This document shows positions 29,671 through 36,906 of a DNA stretch of 64,000 nucleotides, piece after piece. The position numbers and the translations under genes were made by a program. Source of the stretch: JANWXD01 sp037446115 (GTDB lineage Bacteria; Acidobacteriota; Terriglobia; Bryobacterales; Bryobacteraceae); the NCBI GenBank assembly GCA_037446115.1, contig JBBIJF010000008.1, forward strand, positions 1 through 64,000, given 5' to 3'. Position 1 is the first letter of the stretch. Every line of letters begins with the position of its first letter. The notes beneath the pieces are model-generated. The model did no database searches and was not told where the DNA came from. It worked only from the letters and a program-made list of their open reading frames with translations.

Positions 29671-30969
29671 TCACACGGTCGGCTCTCCGTGGACCTCGAC
29701 CTCCTCCGGTTCGACGCCCGCAGCCGGCGGCTCCGGCAGCCGGCCCGTGCGGTCGGCCCAGAGCCAGAATAGCGCGGTAGAGGAACTCAGCAGGCCCGAG
29801 CATACCCCGATAGTGCGCGGATCGGCGGAGGTGGATGCCAGTCCCGCCCCGAGCATGGAAGCCATCATGGTGGCCCATGTCAGCGACTCGATCGTGGAAA
29901 AAACGCGGCCGCGGAAGGCGTCGGCAACGTGGCGCAGCAGCTGGGAATAGTTGAGCACCGACGTGACGCCCACGGCCGCCCGCGAGAGCGCGATGAACAG
30001 CAGGGCGGCCCAGAACCGCTCCATCACGCTGAACAAGACGTATGCTCCGCCGTGGATCAGATAGCAGACGGCGATGGTTCGCTTGTAAGTTTCAAACCGG
30101 ATGCGCCTGCCGAGCCGGTGGCCGATGGCGCCGCCGGCAAGCAGACCCAGACCCGCAAAGCTCCAGATGATGCCGATCCCGGCCGCGCCGCGCCGGAACA
30201 CAATCTCTCCAAACAGGGAAAAGAGGATCTGAGCTGCGCCTCCTCCGCTGGCCCAGCCCACGTGGAGCAAGGCGATGCCGAAAATCAGCGGGTGGGAGCG
30301 CATGTACCGCAGCCCCTCGCCGTATTCGTGCCAGGGACGTACGACCTCGGCTTCGGTAAGCGCGGCGCCGCGGGCGCGGAAATGACCCTGGGGCGCCCGG
30401 AGCCGGGCGATGCAGCAGGCGGAGAAGAGGAACGAACAAGCGTTGAGGACGAAGGCCCAGCGGTATCCCAATGTCGCGGCACTCACCCCGGCGGTCATCG
30501 TGCCGATCGTCAGCGTGGTCCACTGCGTGGTCTGCGTCAGCGCGTTGGCGGTGTGGAGTTCTTCGCGACTGGCAATGGTGGGCAACAGCGCGGCGCGCCC
30601 GCTCGTGAAGAAGGGGGAAGCGAACATCAGCAGCCCGCTCAACACATAGAGCAGCCATGGCTCGGGATACTGCACCGTAAGAATGAAGAGCGAAGCCAGC
30701 CCCGCCCGAACGAGGTCGCTCGCAATCATGAGCCGCTTGCGATCCATGCGGTCCAGCAGCACGCCGGCCAGCGGCCCCGCCAGAATCACAGCCAGACCGC
30801 GCGCCAGCATGATCCCGGTGACGACGAGACCGGAGCCCGTGCGTTCCACGGCCAGGCTGAAAACGGCGATGTTGTTGAAGTGGTCGCCGATCTCGCTGAC
30901 CACCTGGCCCATCCAGGTGTAACGGTAATTGCGGTTGGATTGCAGCAGCCGGAGGAACCCCGACCTCAT
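29671..30969 (-). CDS. MFS exporter (EntS-like)
   Basis: A 432-residue, 12-segment major facilitator of the MFS_3/EntS type. The front reads FLRLLQSNRNYRYTWMGQVVSEIGDHFNNIAVFSLAVERTGS, and the loop between segments two and three has GVLLDRMDRKRLMIASDLVRA, the GxLaDrxgRkxxl signature. The C-terminus is a soluble acidic tail. The ATG overlaps the EamA stop (ATGA), so both exporters are made together. Likely exports a small molecule by proton exchange; the cargo is unknown. Confidence 0.88.
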   Translation of the reverse strand: MRSGFLRLLQSNRNYRYTWMGQVVSEIGDHFNNIAVFSLAVERTGSGLVVTGIMLARGLAVILAGPLAGVLLDRMDRKRLMIASDLVRAGLASLFILTVQYPEPWLLYVLSGLLMFASPFFTSGRAALLPTIASREELHTANALTQTTQWTTLTIGTMTAGVSAATLGYRWAFVLNACSFLFSACCIARLRAPQGHFRARGAALTEAEVVRPWHEYGEGLRYMRSHPLIFGIALLHVGWASGGGAAQILFSLFGEIVFRRGAAGIGIIWSFAGLGLLAGGAIGHRLGRRIRFETYKRTIAVCYLIHGGAYVLFSVMERFWAALLFIALSRAAVGVTSVLNYSQLLRHVADAFRGRVFSTIESLTWATMMASMLGAGLASTSADPRTIGVCSGLLSSSTALFWLWADRTGRLPEPPAAGVEPEEVEVHGEPTV

Positions 30970-31913
30970 GCGCGCTCAGCGAGGTAGACGCCGGCCAGAA
31001 CGAGCACGCCCCCGGCCACAAGTCCGGCCGTAATCGGTTCGCCCAGCAGCAACGCGGCTCCCGCGGTGGCAAGAAAAGGCTGAAGATAGCCGAAAGCGGT
31101 CAGCCGGGATCCGGGAAGCCATGCCAGTGCATAGGAAAAAATCAGATAGCACACGAGCGACGGAAACACGGCCATGTAGACGAAGCTCGCCCAGGCGGCC
31201 GCGGTGACGGCGGCAAAATCGAAGCGGAATGCGTACCAGAGGGTCAGGGGGGCAAGCATCAGCGCCCCGCCGACGTAGGCGAAGGTATTGACGGTGATGC
31301 TGCCGTAGGAGGCGGAAGGCCGCTTGCCCGCCACAGTGAAAGCGGCAAAGGCCAAGGCCGCAAGGAAGATGAGCAGGTCCCCCAACACCGAGGCTCCGGA
31401 ACTGTTGGAGGGCGCCCCGCTCAGCGTGACTGCACCGGCCAGGGCCGCGGCCATTCCCGCTGCCTTCTGGAGTGTGATCCGCTCCTGCCCGGTTGCGGCC
31501 GCAAGCAAGAGCACAAGGACCGGCGTCAGGCTCATCAGCACCGAAGAATGCGATGCGCTGGTCAGAGCCAGGCCGCCGACGAAGAAGACCTGGTTCAGCG
31601 TGACGCCCAGGACCCCGAGCAGCACGAGCCTGGCGCGATCTTGCCGCGCAATGCGTGACCCGGTCCGGCCGCGCTTCCACAAATACAGCGGCAGGATCAG
31701 CAAGGCCGCAAGCGAAGTCCGCATTCCGGCCAGCAGCAACGCCGGGAACTCGCGCAGGGCGACTTTGCCGATGAGGAAATTGGCGGCCCAGAGAAAGACC
31801 ATCAGCAGGATGAGCGCGTATAGACGGCCGGCAGGCGGGCGCCTCGAGCGTACGGATGGAACAGGCGCAGGGCGTTCCTCCGCCCGACTGACGCCGGCGG
31901 TTTGGCTGCTCAA
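30966..31913 (-). CDS. EamA/DMT-family exporter with TTG start
   Basis: A 315-residue protein with two EamA repeats and ten membrane segments (LYALILLMVFLWAANFLIGKVALREFP; second repeat from about residue 180, including YMAVFPSLVCYLIFSYALAWLPGSRLTAFGYLQP). The family includes amino-acid and metabolite exporters. The start is TTG at 31913, overlapping the racemase stop as TTGA and preceded by AGGAGG at seven bases. A longer frame to 32699 only shadows the racemase gene. Coupling to an N-succinylamino acid racemase suggests amino acids as cargo. Confidence 0.88.
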   Translation of the reverse strand: MSSQTAGVSRAEERPAPVPSVRSRRPPAGRLYALILLMVFLWAANFLIGKVALREFPALLLAGMRTSLAALLILPLYLWKRGRTGSRIARQDRARLVLLGVLGVTLNQVFFVGGLALTSASHSSVLMSLTPVLVLLLAAATGQERITLQKAAGMAAALAGAVTLSGAPSNSSGASVLGDLLIFLAALAFAAFTVAGKRPSASYGSITVNTFAYVGGALMLAPLTLWYAFRFDFAAVTAAAWASFVYMAVFPSLVCYLIFSYALAWLPGSRLTAFGYLQPFLATAGAALLLGEPITAGLVAGGVLVLAGVYLAERA

Positions 31914-33025
31914 CGAATCGCCTCCTGCTGAACCATGAGGTGGGAGAGGTAGTCCAGGTCGAGCGCGTAGCCAAAGCCGGGGTCGTCGCGAATCGCAATG
32001 GTTCCGCGCGGCGTGACCTCCACCGGGGGCTGAATGATGTCGCGCTGCCAGTAGCGCCTGCTGGCGGAGACGTCGCCGGGGAGGACGAAGTTGGGGAGCG
32101 TCGAGAGGGCGATGTTGTGCGCGCGGCCTACGCCGGACTCGAGCATCCCGCCGCACCAGACGGGCACGCCCGCACGCTGCGCGACGTCGTGTACGCGTCG
32201 CGCTTCGGCAAAGCCCCCCACGCGCCCGAGCTTGATGTTGAGGATGCGGCATGCGCCCGCCCGGATCGCCTGTTCGGCGTGCCGGGCCGAGCGGACGGAC
32301 TCGTCCAAACAAATGGGAGTCTCGAGCTGGGATTGCAGCGCGGCATGATCCAGGATGTCGTCGTGGGCCAGCGGCTGCTCGATCATCATCAGGTAGTAGG
32401 CATCGAGCTGCTTCAAGTGGGCGGCGTCGGCCAGCGTATAGGCCGAATTGGCGTCCGCCATGAGCTTGATCCGGGGAAACCGCTCCCGGACCTGCCGCAC
32501 CACCTCCACATCCCAGCCCGGCTTGATCTTGATCTTGATGCGCTGGTAGCCGGCCTCGAGTTCGGCCGCGATTCTGTCGAGCAACTGCGCGACGGATTCC
32601 TGGATCCCGATGGAGACCCCGCAGGGGATTTCCCGGCGCGCTCCGCCGCCGATGCGCTTCCAAAGGGGCTCGCCGCACAGGCGCGCCTCCAGGTCCCACA
32701 GTGCAGCCTCCAGCCCGCCGAGGGCCATGCGGTGGCCTCGGATGCGCGGAAACAGGGCGCCAGCTTCGGCCGCCGAGGGAATCGTTCTACCGACGAGCGC
32801 CGGGGCGGCATAGTCGCGGAGGATCAGCCAAGCCGAATCGGTCCACTCCTCGTTGTAGAAGGGGTGCTCTCCGGCGGTCACCTCCCCCCAACCGGAGACG
32901 CCGTCCGAGACGGCCTCCACCAGCAGGATCTGCCGCTCGGTGGTACGGCCGAAGCTGGTCTCGAAGAAATGCAGGAGCGGCATTTGAAGCCGCCGCAACA
33001 CGACGCGGTCTAGACGGAAGGCCAT
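31910..33025 (-). CDS. o-succinylbenzoate synthase/N-succinylamino acid racemase family enzyme
   Basis: A 371-residue enolase-superfamily protein of the MenC2/NSAR group. The active-site set is complete: Lys164 and Lys166 (RIKIKIKPGWD), metal ligands Asp191 (MADANSAY), Glu216 (MIEQP) and Asp241 (CLDES), and Lys265 (NIKLGRVGG). The N-terminal MPLLHFFETSFGRT loop determines substrate. No other menaquinone gene is near; the upstream GNAT gene points to N-succinylamino acid racemase in D- to L-amino acid conversion. The ATG at 33025 fits family starts; an ATG at 33079 is possible. Confidence 0.9.
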   Translation of the reverse strand: MAFRLDRVVLRRLQMPLLHFFETSFGRTTERQILLVEAVSDGVSGWGEVTAGEHPFYNEEWTDSAWLILRDYAAPALVGRTIPSAAEAGALFPRIRGHRMALGGLEAALWDLEARLCGEPLWKRIGGGARREIPCGVSIGIQESVAQLLDRIAAELEAGYQRIKIKIKPGWDVEVVRQVRERFPRIKLMADANSAYTLADAAHLKQLDAYYLMMIEQPLAHDDILDHAALQSQLETPICLDESVRSARHAEQAIRAGACRILNIKLGRVGGFAEARRVHDVAQRAGVPVWCGGMLESGVGRAHNIALSTLPNFVLPGDVSASRRYWQRDIIQPPVEVTPRGTIAIRDDPGFGYALDLDYLSHLMVQQEAIR

Positions 33026-33080
33026 GGCGGATGCACTCTCCCCTTCCGAGGCCGGATGGAAAGCTGCGGCACGCGGCATT

Positions 33081-33815
33081 CTACTCGAAGGGCCATGGAG
33101 CCAGAAGGTATTCTCCGGCGGCCTCGGAGCGCTCGAAACCGAACACGGCGAGGCCGCGGCCGAGATGTTGCAGAAAAGCGTCGCTCACCGCCTTTTGGAT
33201 CGCGCGTGCCCGGGCGGGATCCTGCCGGCGCAGCACCGCGATGTCCGCCGGCACGCGGATGCGCGCTTGCGGCGCCGGGCGCCGAAGCGGGCTTCCCTCG
33301 AGAAGGCGTTGGACCCGCTCGCTGGCGATCCACCATTCCGCCACGCACCGATCCGTCGGCAGGCCGCCGTGCAAGGGGCTGGTGGTGGTGCCGTATTGGT
33401 TGAGCACGTAGCGGCGCACGACCGCTCCGAGACGCTCAATATTGAAGTAGGCGTTTTTCAACTCCAGCGGGTCGAAAGTCCACTCGATGAGTTCCAGCCC
33501 GCGATGCAGCGCGTCGCGCCGCTGCTCGAGTTTGAGCAGCCTCCCGATGCCCCGGTTGCTGTAGTCGGGCAGCACGCCCAGCATGTGGCTGTGCAGATAA
33601 GGCTTGCCTCCGGGCTTCAGGCCGGGAATCGCCAGGCAGAAGCCGACCATACGCGGCCCGTCGAAGGCGCCGAAGGCCTGACCGCCCACTTTGGTGGCGA
33701 CGACAAACAGGCGCACCGGGAGCAGCTCGTGCTCCTGGAAGCCCCAGATCGTCCGCTGCAGTTCGACGGCCTCGCGAAATTCGTCCAGGGCCTGAAGGGG
33801 CCGGACCTCGATCAT
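33081..33815 (-). CDS. GNAT-family acyltransferase, likely amino-acid N-succinyltransferase partner
   Basis: A 244-residue protein with a GNAT core in the first 130 residues (IEVRPLQALDEFREAVELQRTIWGF, then LHSHMLGVLPDYSNRGIGRLLKLEQR, the acyl-CoA pyrophosphate loop). The remainder is the C-terminal extension of the COG3375 group of predicted acyltransferases. A GNAT N-succinyltransferase and an NSAR form a known pathway in Geobacillus kaustophilus that turns D- into L-amino acids. The desuccinylase of that pathway is not adjacent. ATG overlaps the MazG stop (ATGA). Confidence 0.82.
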   Translation of the reverse strand: MIEVRPLQALDEFREAVELQRTIWGFQEHELLPVRLFVVATKVGGQAFGAFDGPRMVGFCLAIPGLKPGGKPYLHSHMLGVLPDYSNRGIGRLLKLEQRRDALHRGLELIEWTFDPLELKNAYFNIERLGAVVRRYVLNQYGTTTSPLHGGLPTDRCVAEWWIASERVQRLLEGSPLRRPAPQARIRVPADIAVLRRQDPARARAIQKAVSDAFLQHLGRGLAVFGFERSEAAGEYLLAPWPFE

Positions 33816-34618
33816 CGGGCCTGCTTGGCTTCCTGCCACAGCGCTTCCATCTCATCCAGGGTCGCTTCCGGCAAGGGCTTGCCACGCTCCCGGAGCTTTT
33901 CTTCGATGTAGCCGAAGCGGGCGCGAAAACGTGCGTTGGCACGGCGCAGGGCCTGCTCGGCGTCCACATGCAGAAACCGCGCCAGATTCACGACGGCAAA
34001 CAGGAGGTCGCCGATTTCCTGCTCGGCCCGCTCGACCGAGTTGCTCTTGCGGGCCTCGTCCAGTTCGCGCAACTCCTCTTCCACCTTGCGGCGCACTTCG
34101 TCGGCGTGGTTCCAGTCAAAGCCGGCCCGGCCGGCGCGGACACTGATCTGCTGCGCCTCCGCCAGTGCGGGCAACGCCCGGGGGATTCCCGACAGAATCG
34201 AACCCTCCGCCGCGCCCCGTTCGTTTTTCTCGGCCGCCTTGATTTCGTCCCAGCGCCGTTTGACTTCTGCCGCGGTTTCCGCGCGCGCGTCTCCGAACAC
34301 ATGCGGGTGGCGGCGGACGAGCTTGTCGTTGATCGCATCCAGGCTGTCCTCGATCCGGAACAGGTTCTGCTCGGCCGCCATCTGGGCGAAGAATACGGCC
34401 TGAAGCACCAGGTCGCCCAGCTCTTCGGCGAGTTGTTGCCAGTTGCGGTTGTCAATGGCTTCCAGCACCTCGTAAGTTTCCTCGAGCAGATAGGTCTTGA
34501 TGGTATCGAAGGTCTGCTGGCGGTCCCAGGGACACCCGTCGGGTGCGCGAAGCCGGGCCATGATTTCGACCAGGCGCTGAAATTTTTCCCCTGCTGTGGA
34601 GCCGTTGTCTGAAGTCAT
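33812..34618 (-). CDS. mazG: nucleoside triphosphate pyrophosphohydrolase
   Basis: A 268-residue MazG with two tandem domains. The N-terminal one has CPWDRQQTFDTIKTYLLEETYEVLEAID and EELGDLVLQAVFFAQ, the magnesium-binding Glu/Asp set. The C-terminal one repeats it with EEELRELDEARK and EQEIGDLLFAVVNLARF. The enzyme hydrolyses non-canonical or stress-related NTPs to NMP and pyrophosphate. First gene of the minus-strand run; an extended -10 (TGTTACATT, 34664-34656 on the minus strand) lies upstream. Role in the amino-acid operon appears incidental. Confidence 0.95.
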   Translation of the reverse strand: MTSDNGSTAGEKFQRLVEIMARLRAPDGCPWDRQQTFDTIKTYLLEETYEVLEAIDNRNWQQLAEELGDLVLQAVFFAQMAAEQNLFRIEDSLDAINDKLVRRHPHVFGDARAETAAEVKRRWDEIKAAEKNERGAAEGSILSGIPRALPALAEAQQISVRAGRAGFDWNHADEVRRKVEEELRELDEARKSNSVERAEQEIGDLLFAVVNLARFLHVDAEQALRRANARFRARFGYIEEKLRERGKPLPEATLDEMEALWQEAKQAR

Positions 34619-34726
34619 CGTTCGCGCCGGCGGCGCGGGAAGAACTCAGGATTCCAATGTAACATATAGGTGCGGCGGAGCCGCGGCGATGCACCCGTGC
34701 GTCGAGGAAAATTGAAGAGAGAGAAG

Positions 34727-36832
34727 ATGCCAGCCGGTCCGGTTGAGCTGCATCGCGCAGCGCGCCGCTTCTTCGAGTACTCCGTAGTGGGCCTGGCCGC
34801 AACGGGCTTTGCCGCCCTGGCCACATCCGGGCAACTTTCCACCACCGGCATCGCTCTCGTCGTCGCGGCACTGGTTGCCGCGTCGCTGCGCGCGGCCGGC
34901 GTCGTTCGCTTTCGGGTGCCGGCTGCCGGAGCAAGCGCGGCGGCGGTGGCGGTGTTTGCCTGGGCAGTCTGGGACCGGTTCTACGGGACGCGGGACGTCG
35001 TTCACGCTCTCGTCCACCTGATTCCGCTGCTTGCGGCCGTGCAACTGCTGGCCGCTTCGCGGGGCCGGGATTTTGTCTTCGTGAAGATTCTTGCGCTGCT
35101 CGAGCTGTTTCTCGCGGCGGTGGTTTCGGCCAGCGTGAACTTCTTCCTGTACCTGGCGCTGTTCGTGCTCTTTGGGGTGGCGTCGTTTGCCGGTGGGGAG
35201 ATCCTCCGCTCGGCGGGTGAAGGCTGGGTGGTGGCGCGCCGGGCGGCTCGACGGCTGCCCCTGCATCTGTCGCTGCTGAGCCTGATCGCGGGCGGCGCGA
35301 TCCTCATGCTGACGGCATGCTTCTTCCTCGTGTTGCCGCGCACCGCCGGGGCAGCTCTCCGGCGCCTGGTCACGGAACGGACCGTACTAGCCGGCTTTTC
35401 TGAAGACGTGCGGCTGGGGCAAATCGGAGAGATCTTGCAGCGTTCGACGCCCGTCATGCGGGTCCGCGTTCACCAAGGCATTCTGCCGGCGCACGTGCGC
35501 TGGCGCGGAGCCGCGTTGGTGCGATTTGACGGCCGGCGGTGGTTCACGCCCCCGGTCGCCGGAGGCTTCCTGCCGCTCGACGGCGGGCGAGCTCTTCTGG
35601 CGACGGATGCGGAGCGGCGCCGCCGGGGTGCTCGGGTCCTCTACGAGGTTCACCTGCTACCGGCGGTTTCCGGGGTGGTCTTTGTGGCGGGTGTGCCGGA
35701 AGTCTTGTGGATGGACGCACCGGGCCTGTGGCGTAATGCCGGCGGAACGCTGCGGGTGGCGCCTGGGATGCCCTCGGCCATGCGTTACGCCGTGCACAGC
35801 TTTCTGGGCGATCCCGGGCCGTCTGGGTTCCCGCTGCGCCCATCCGAGTTGCAGGACTACCTGCAACTGCCGCCGCTCGACCCGCGCGTGCCCGCCTTGG
35901 CGCAGAGGGTGACACAGGGCGCCGGAGGGGACGAAGCCAAGGCACGGGCCCTCGAGGGTTTCCTCGCAACCCGCTACGGCTACACGCTGGAGCTGCCGGC
36001 GGAGGAAACCGGCGATCCGCTCGCCCACTTCCTGTTCGAGCGGCGCAAAGGTCATTGTGAGTACTTTGCGTCCGCCATGGCCGTGATGTTGCGTACCCTC
36101 GGGATTCCGTCCCGTGTGATTACCGGATTTCATGCCGCATCTTACAATCCCGTCAGCGGCTGGTACGTCGTGCGCTCTTCAGACGCCCATAGCTGGGTGG
36201 AAGCGTGGATCCCGGGTCGCGGATGGCTCACATTTGATCCCACGCCGCCTGCGCCGGCCCGTCGGAGCACTTCGGTCTGGGCCCGCCTTGGTTTCTATCT
36301 GGATGCGGCCGAGATGTTCTGGCAGGAGTGGGTGGTGGGCTATGACCGTGAACGGCAGTTGTTGCTGGCAGTGCTGATGGGGGATTCCGGCCGCAGCTTC
36401 GGTGAACGCTGGCTGGAGCGGGCGGGCGTGCGTGCGGCTCGGTGGCGCGTCACCGGGGGAGAGTGGATTCGCCGGTACGGGCCGGGCGCCGCCCTCGTCG
36501 CGAGCGGTGTGCTGGTTGCGATTTTCATCGGCCCGCGCCTTGGCCGGCGGTGGAGCGCGTGGCGACGGGTCCGGCGTGCGCGGCAGGGACAGGCCAGCGC
36601 CTCCGATGCCACGTTACTCTACGGACGGCTGCTCGAGGCGCTGCGGCGCCGGGGTTTCGAAAGGCCCGCATGGCTCACACCGCAGGAGTTCGTGCAGACG
36701 TTGCCGCCCCTGACCCTGCGCAGCGCCGTAGCCGAGTTCACGGACCTGTATTACGCCCTCCGTTTCGGGGCGCGCAAGGAAGTCGCCCCGCGTTTGACCG
36801 AGCTGCTCGAGCGCCTTGAGGACGGGCGCTGA
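34727..36832 (+). CDS. TgpA-like membrane transglutaminase
   Basis: A 701-residue protein: about six N-terminal membrane segments (DUF3488-like, residues 20-210), an external region with the transglutaminase core, one more membrane segment near residue 590 and a DUF4129-like tail. The papain-like triad is Cys444 (KGHCEYFASAMAVMLRTLGIPSR), His488 (DAHSWVEAW) and Asp504 (LTFDPTPP). This is the TgpA arrangement; in other bacteria the gene sits with a MoxR ATPase and a DUF58 protein, which are absent here. The ATG at 34727 has a purine-rich AGAGAG leader. Probably modifies or cleaves envelope proteins; substrate unknown. Confidence 0.9.
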   Translation: MPAGPVELHRAARRFFEYSVVGLAATGFAALATSGQLSTTGIALVVAALVAASLRAAGVVRFRVPAAGASAAAVAVFAWAVWDRFYGTRDVVHALVHLIPLLAAVQLLAASRGRDFVFVKILALLELFLAAVVSASVNFFLYLALFVLFGVASFAGGEILRSAGEGWVVARRAARRLPLHLSLLSLIAGGAILMLTACFFLVLPRTAGAALRRLVTERTVLAGFSEDVRLGQIGEILQRSTPVMRVRVHQGILPAHVRWRGAALVRFDGRRWFTPPVAGGFLPLDGGRALLATDAERRRRGARVLYEVHLLPAVSGVVFVAGVPEVLWMDAPGLWRNAGGTLRVAPGMPSAMRYAVHSFLGDPGPSGFPLRPSELQDYLQLPPLDPRVPALAQRVTQGAGGDEAKARALEGFLATRYGYTLELPAEETGDPLAHFLFERRKGHCEYFASAMAVMLRTLGIPSRVITGFHAASYNPVSGWYVVRSSDAHSWVEAWIPGRGWLTFDPTPPAPARRSTSVWARLGFYLDAAEMFWQEWVVGYDRERQLLLAVLMGDSGRSFGERWLERAGVRAARWRVTGGEWIRRYGPGAALVASGVLVAIFIGPRLGRRWSAWRRVRRARQGQASASDATLLYGRLLEALRRRGFERPAWLTPQEFVQTLPPLTLRSAVAEFTDLYYALRFGARKEVAPRLTELLERLEDGR

Positions 36833-36894
36833 CGGCCCCCTTCCGGGGAAGGAAACGCGCGCGGGCCAAGCCGGCCGGCGCGGGCGAGGTACGC

Positions 36895-36900
36895 TAGAAA
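36895..36900 (+). promoter_or_regulatory. -10-like element ahead of the PIG-L gene
   Basis: TAGAAA ends six bases before a GTG at 36907, the same geometry as other probable leaderless starts in this window. No convincing -35 is visible. Confidence 0.3.
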
Positions 36901-36906
36901 ATTCCG

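Noticed and set aside
30966..32699. 577-residue frame suggesting a long fusion with the EamA exporter
   Set aside because: The first half is antisense-free but out of frame with the racemase gene and carries no domain. A TTG at 31913 with AGGAGG gives a normal EamA protein.
31910..33025. Menaquinone biosynthesis gene menC
   Set aside because: No other men gene is nearby and the coupled GNAT gene favours N-succinylamino acid racemase; kept as a family-level call.
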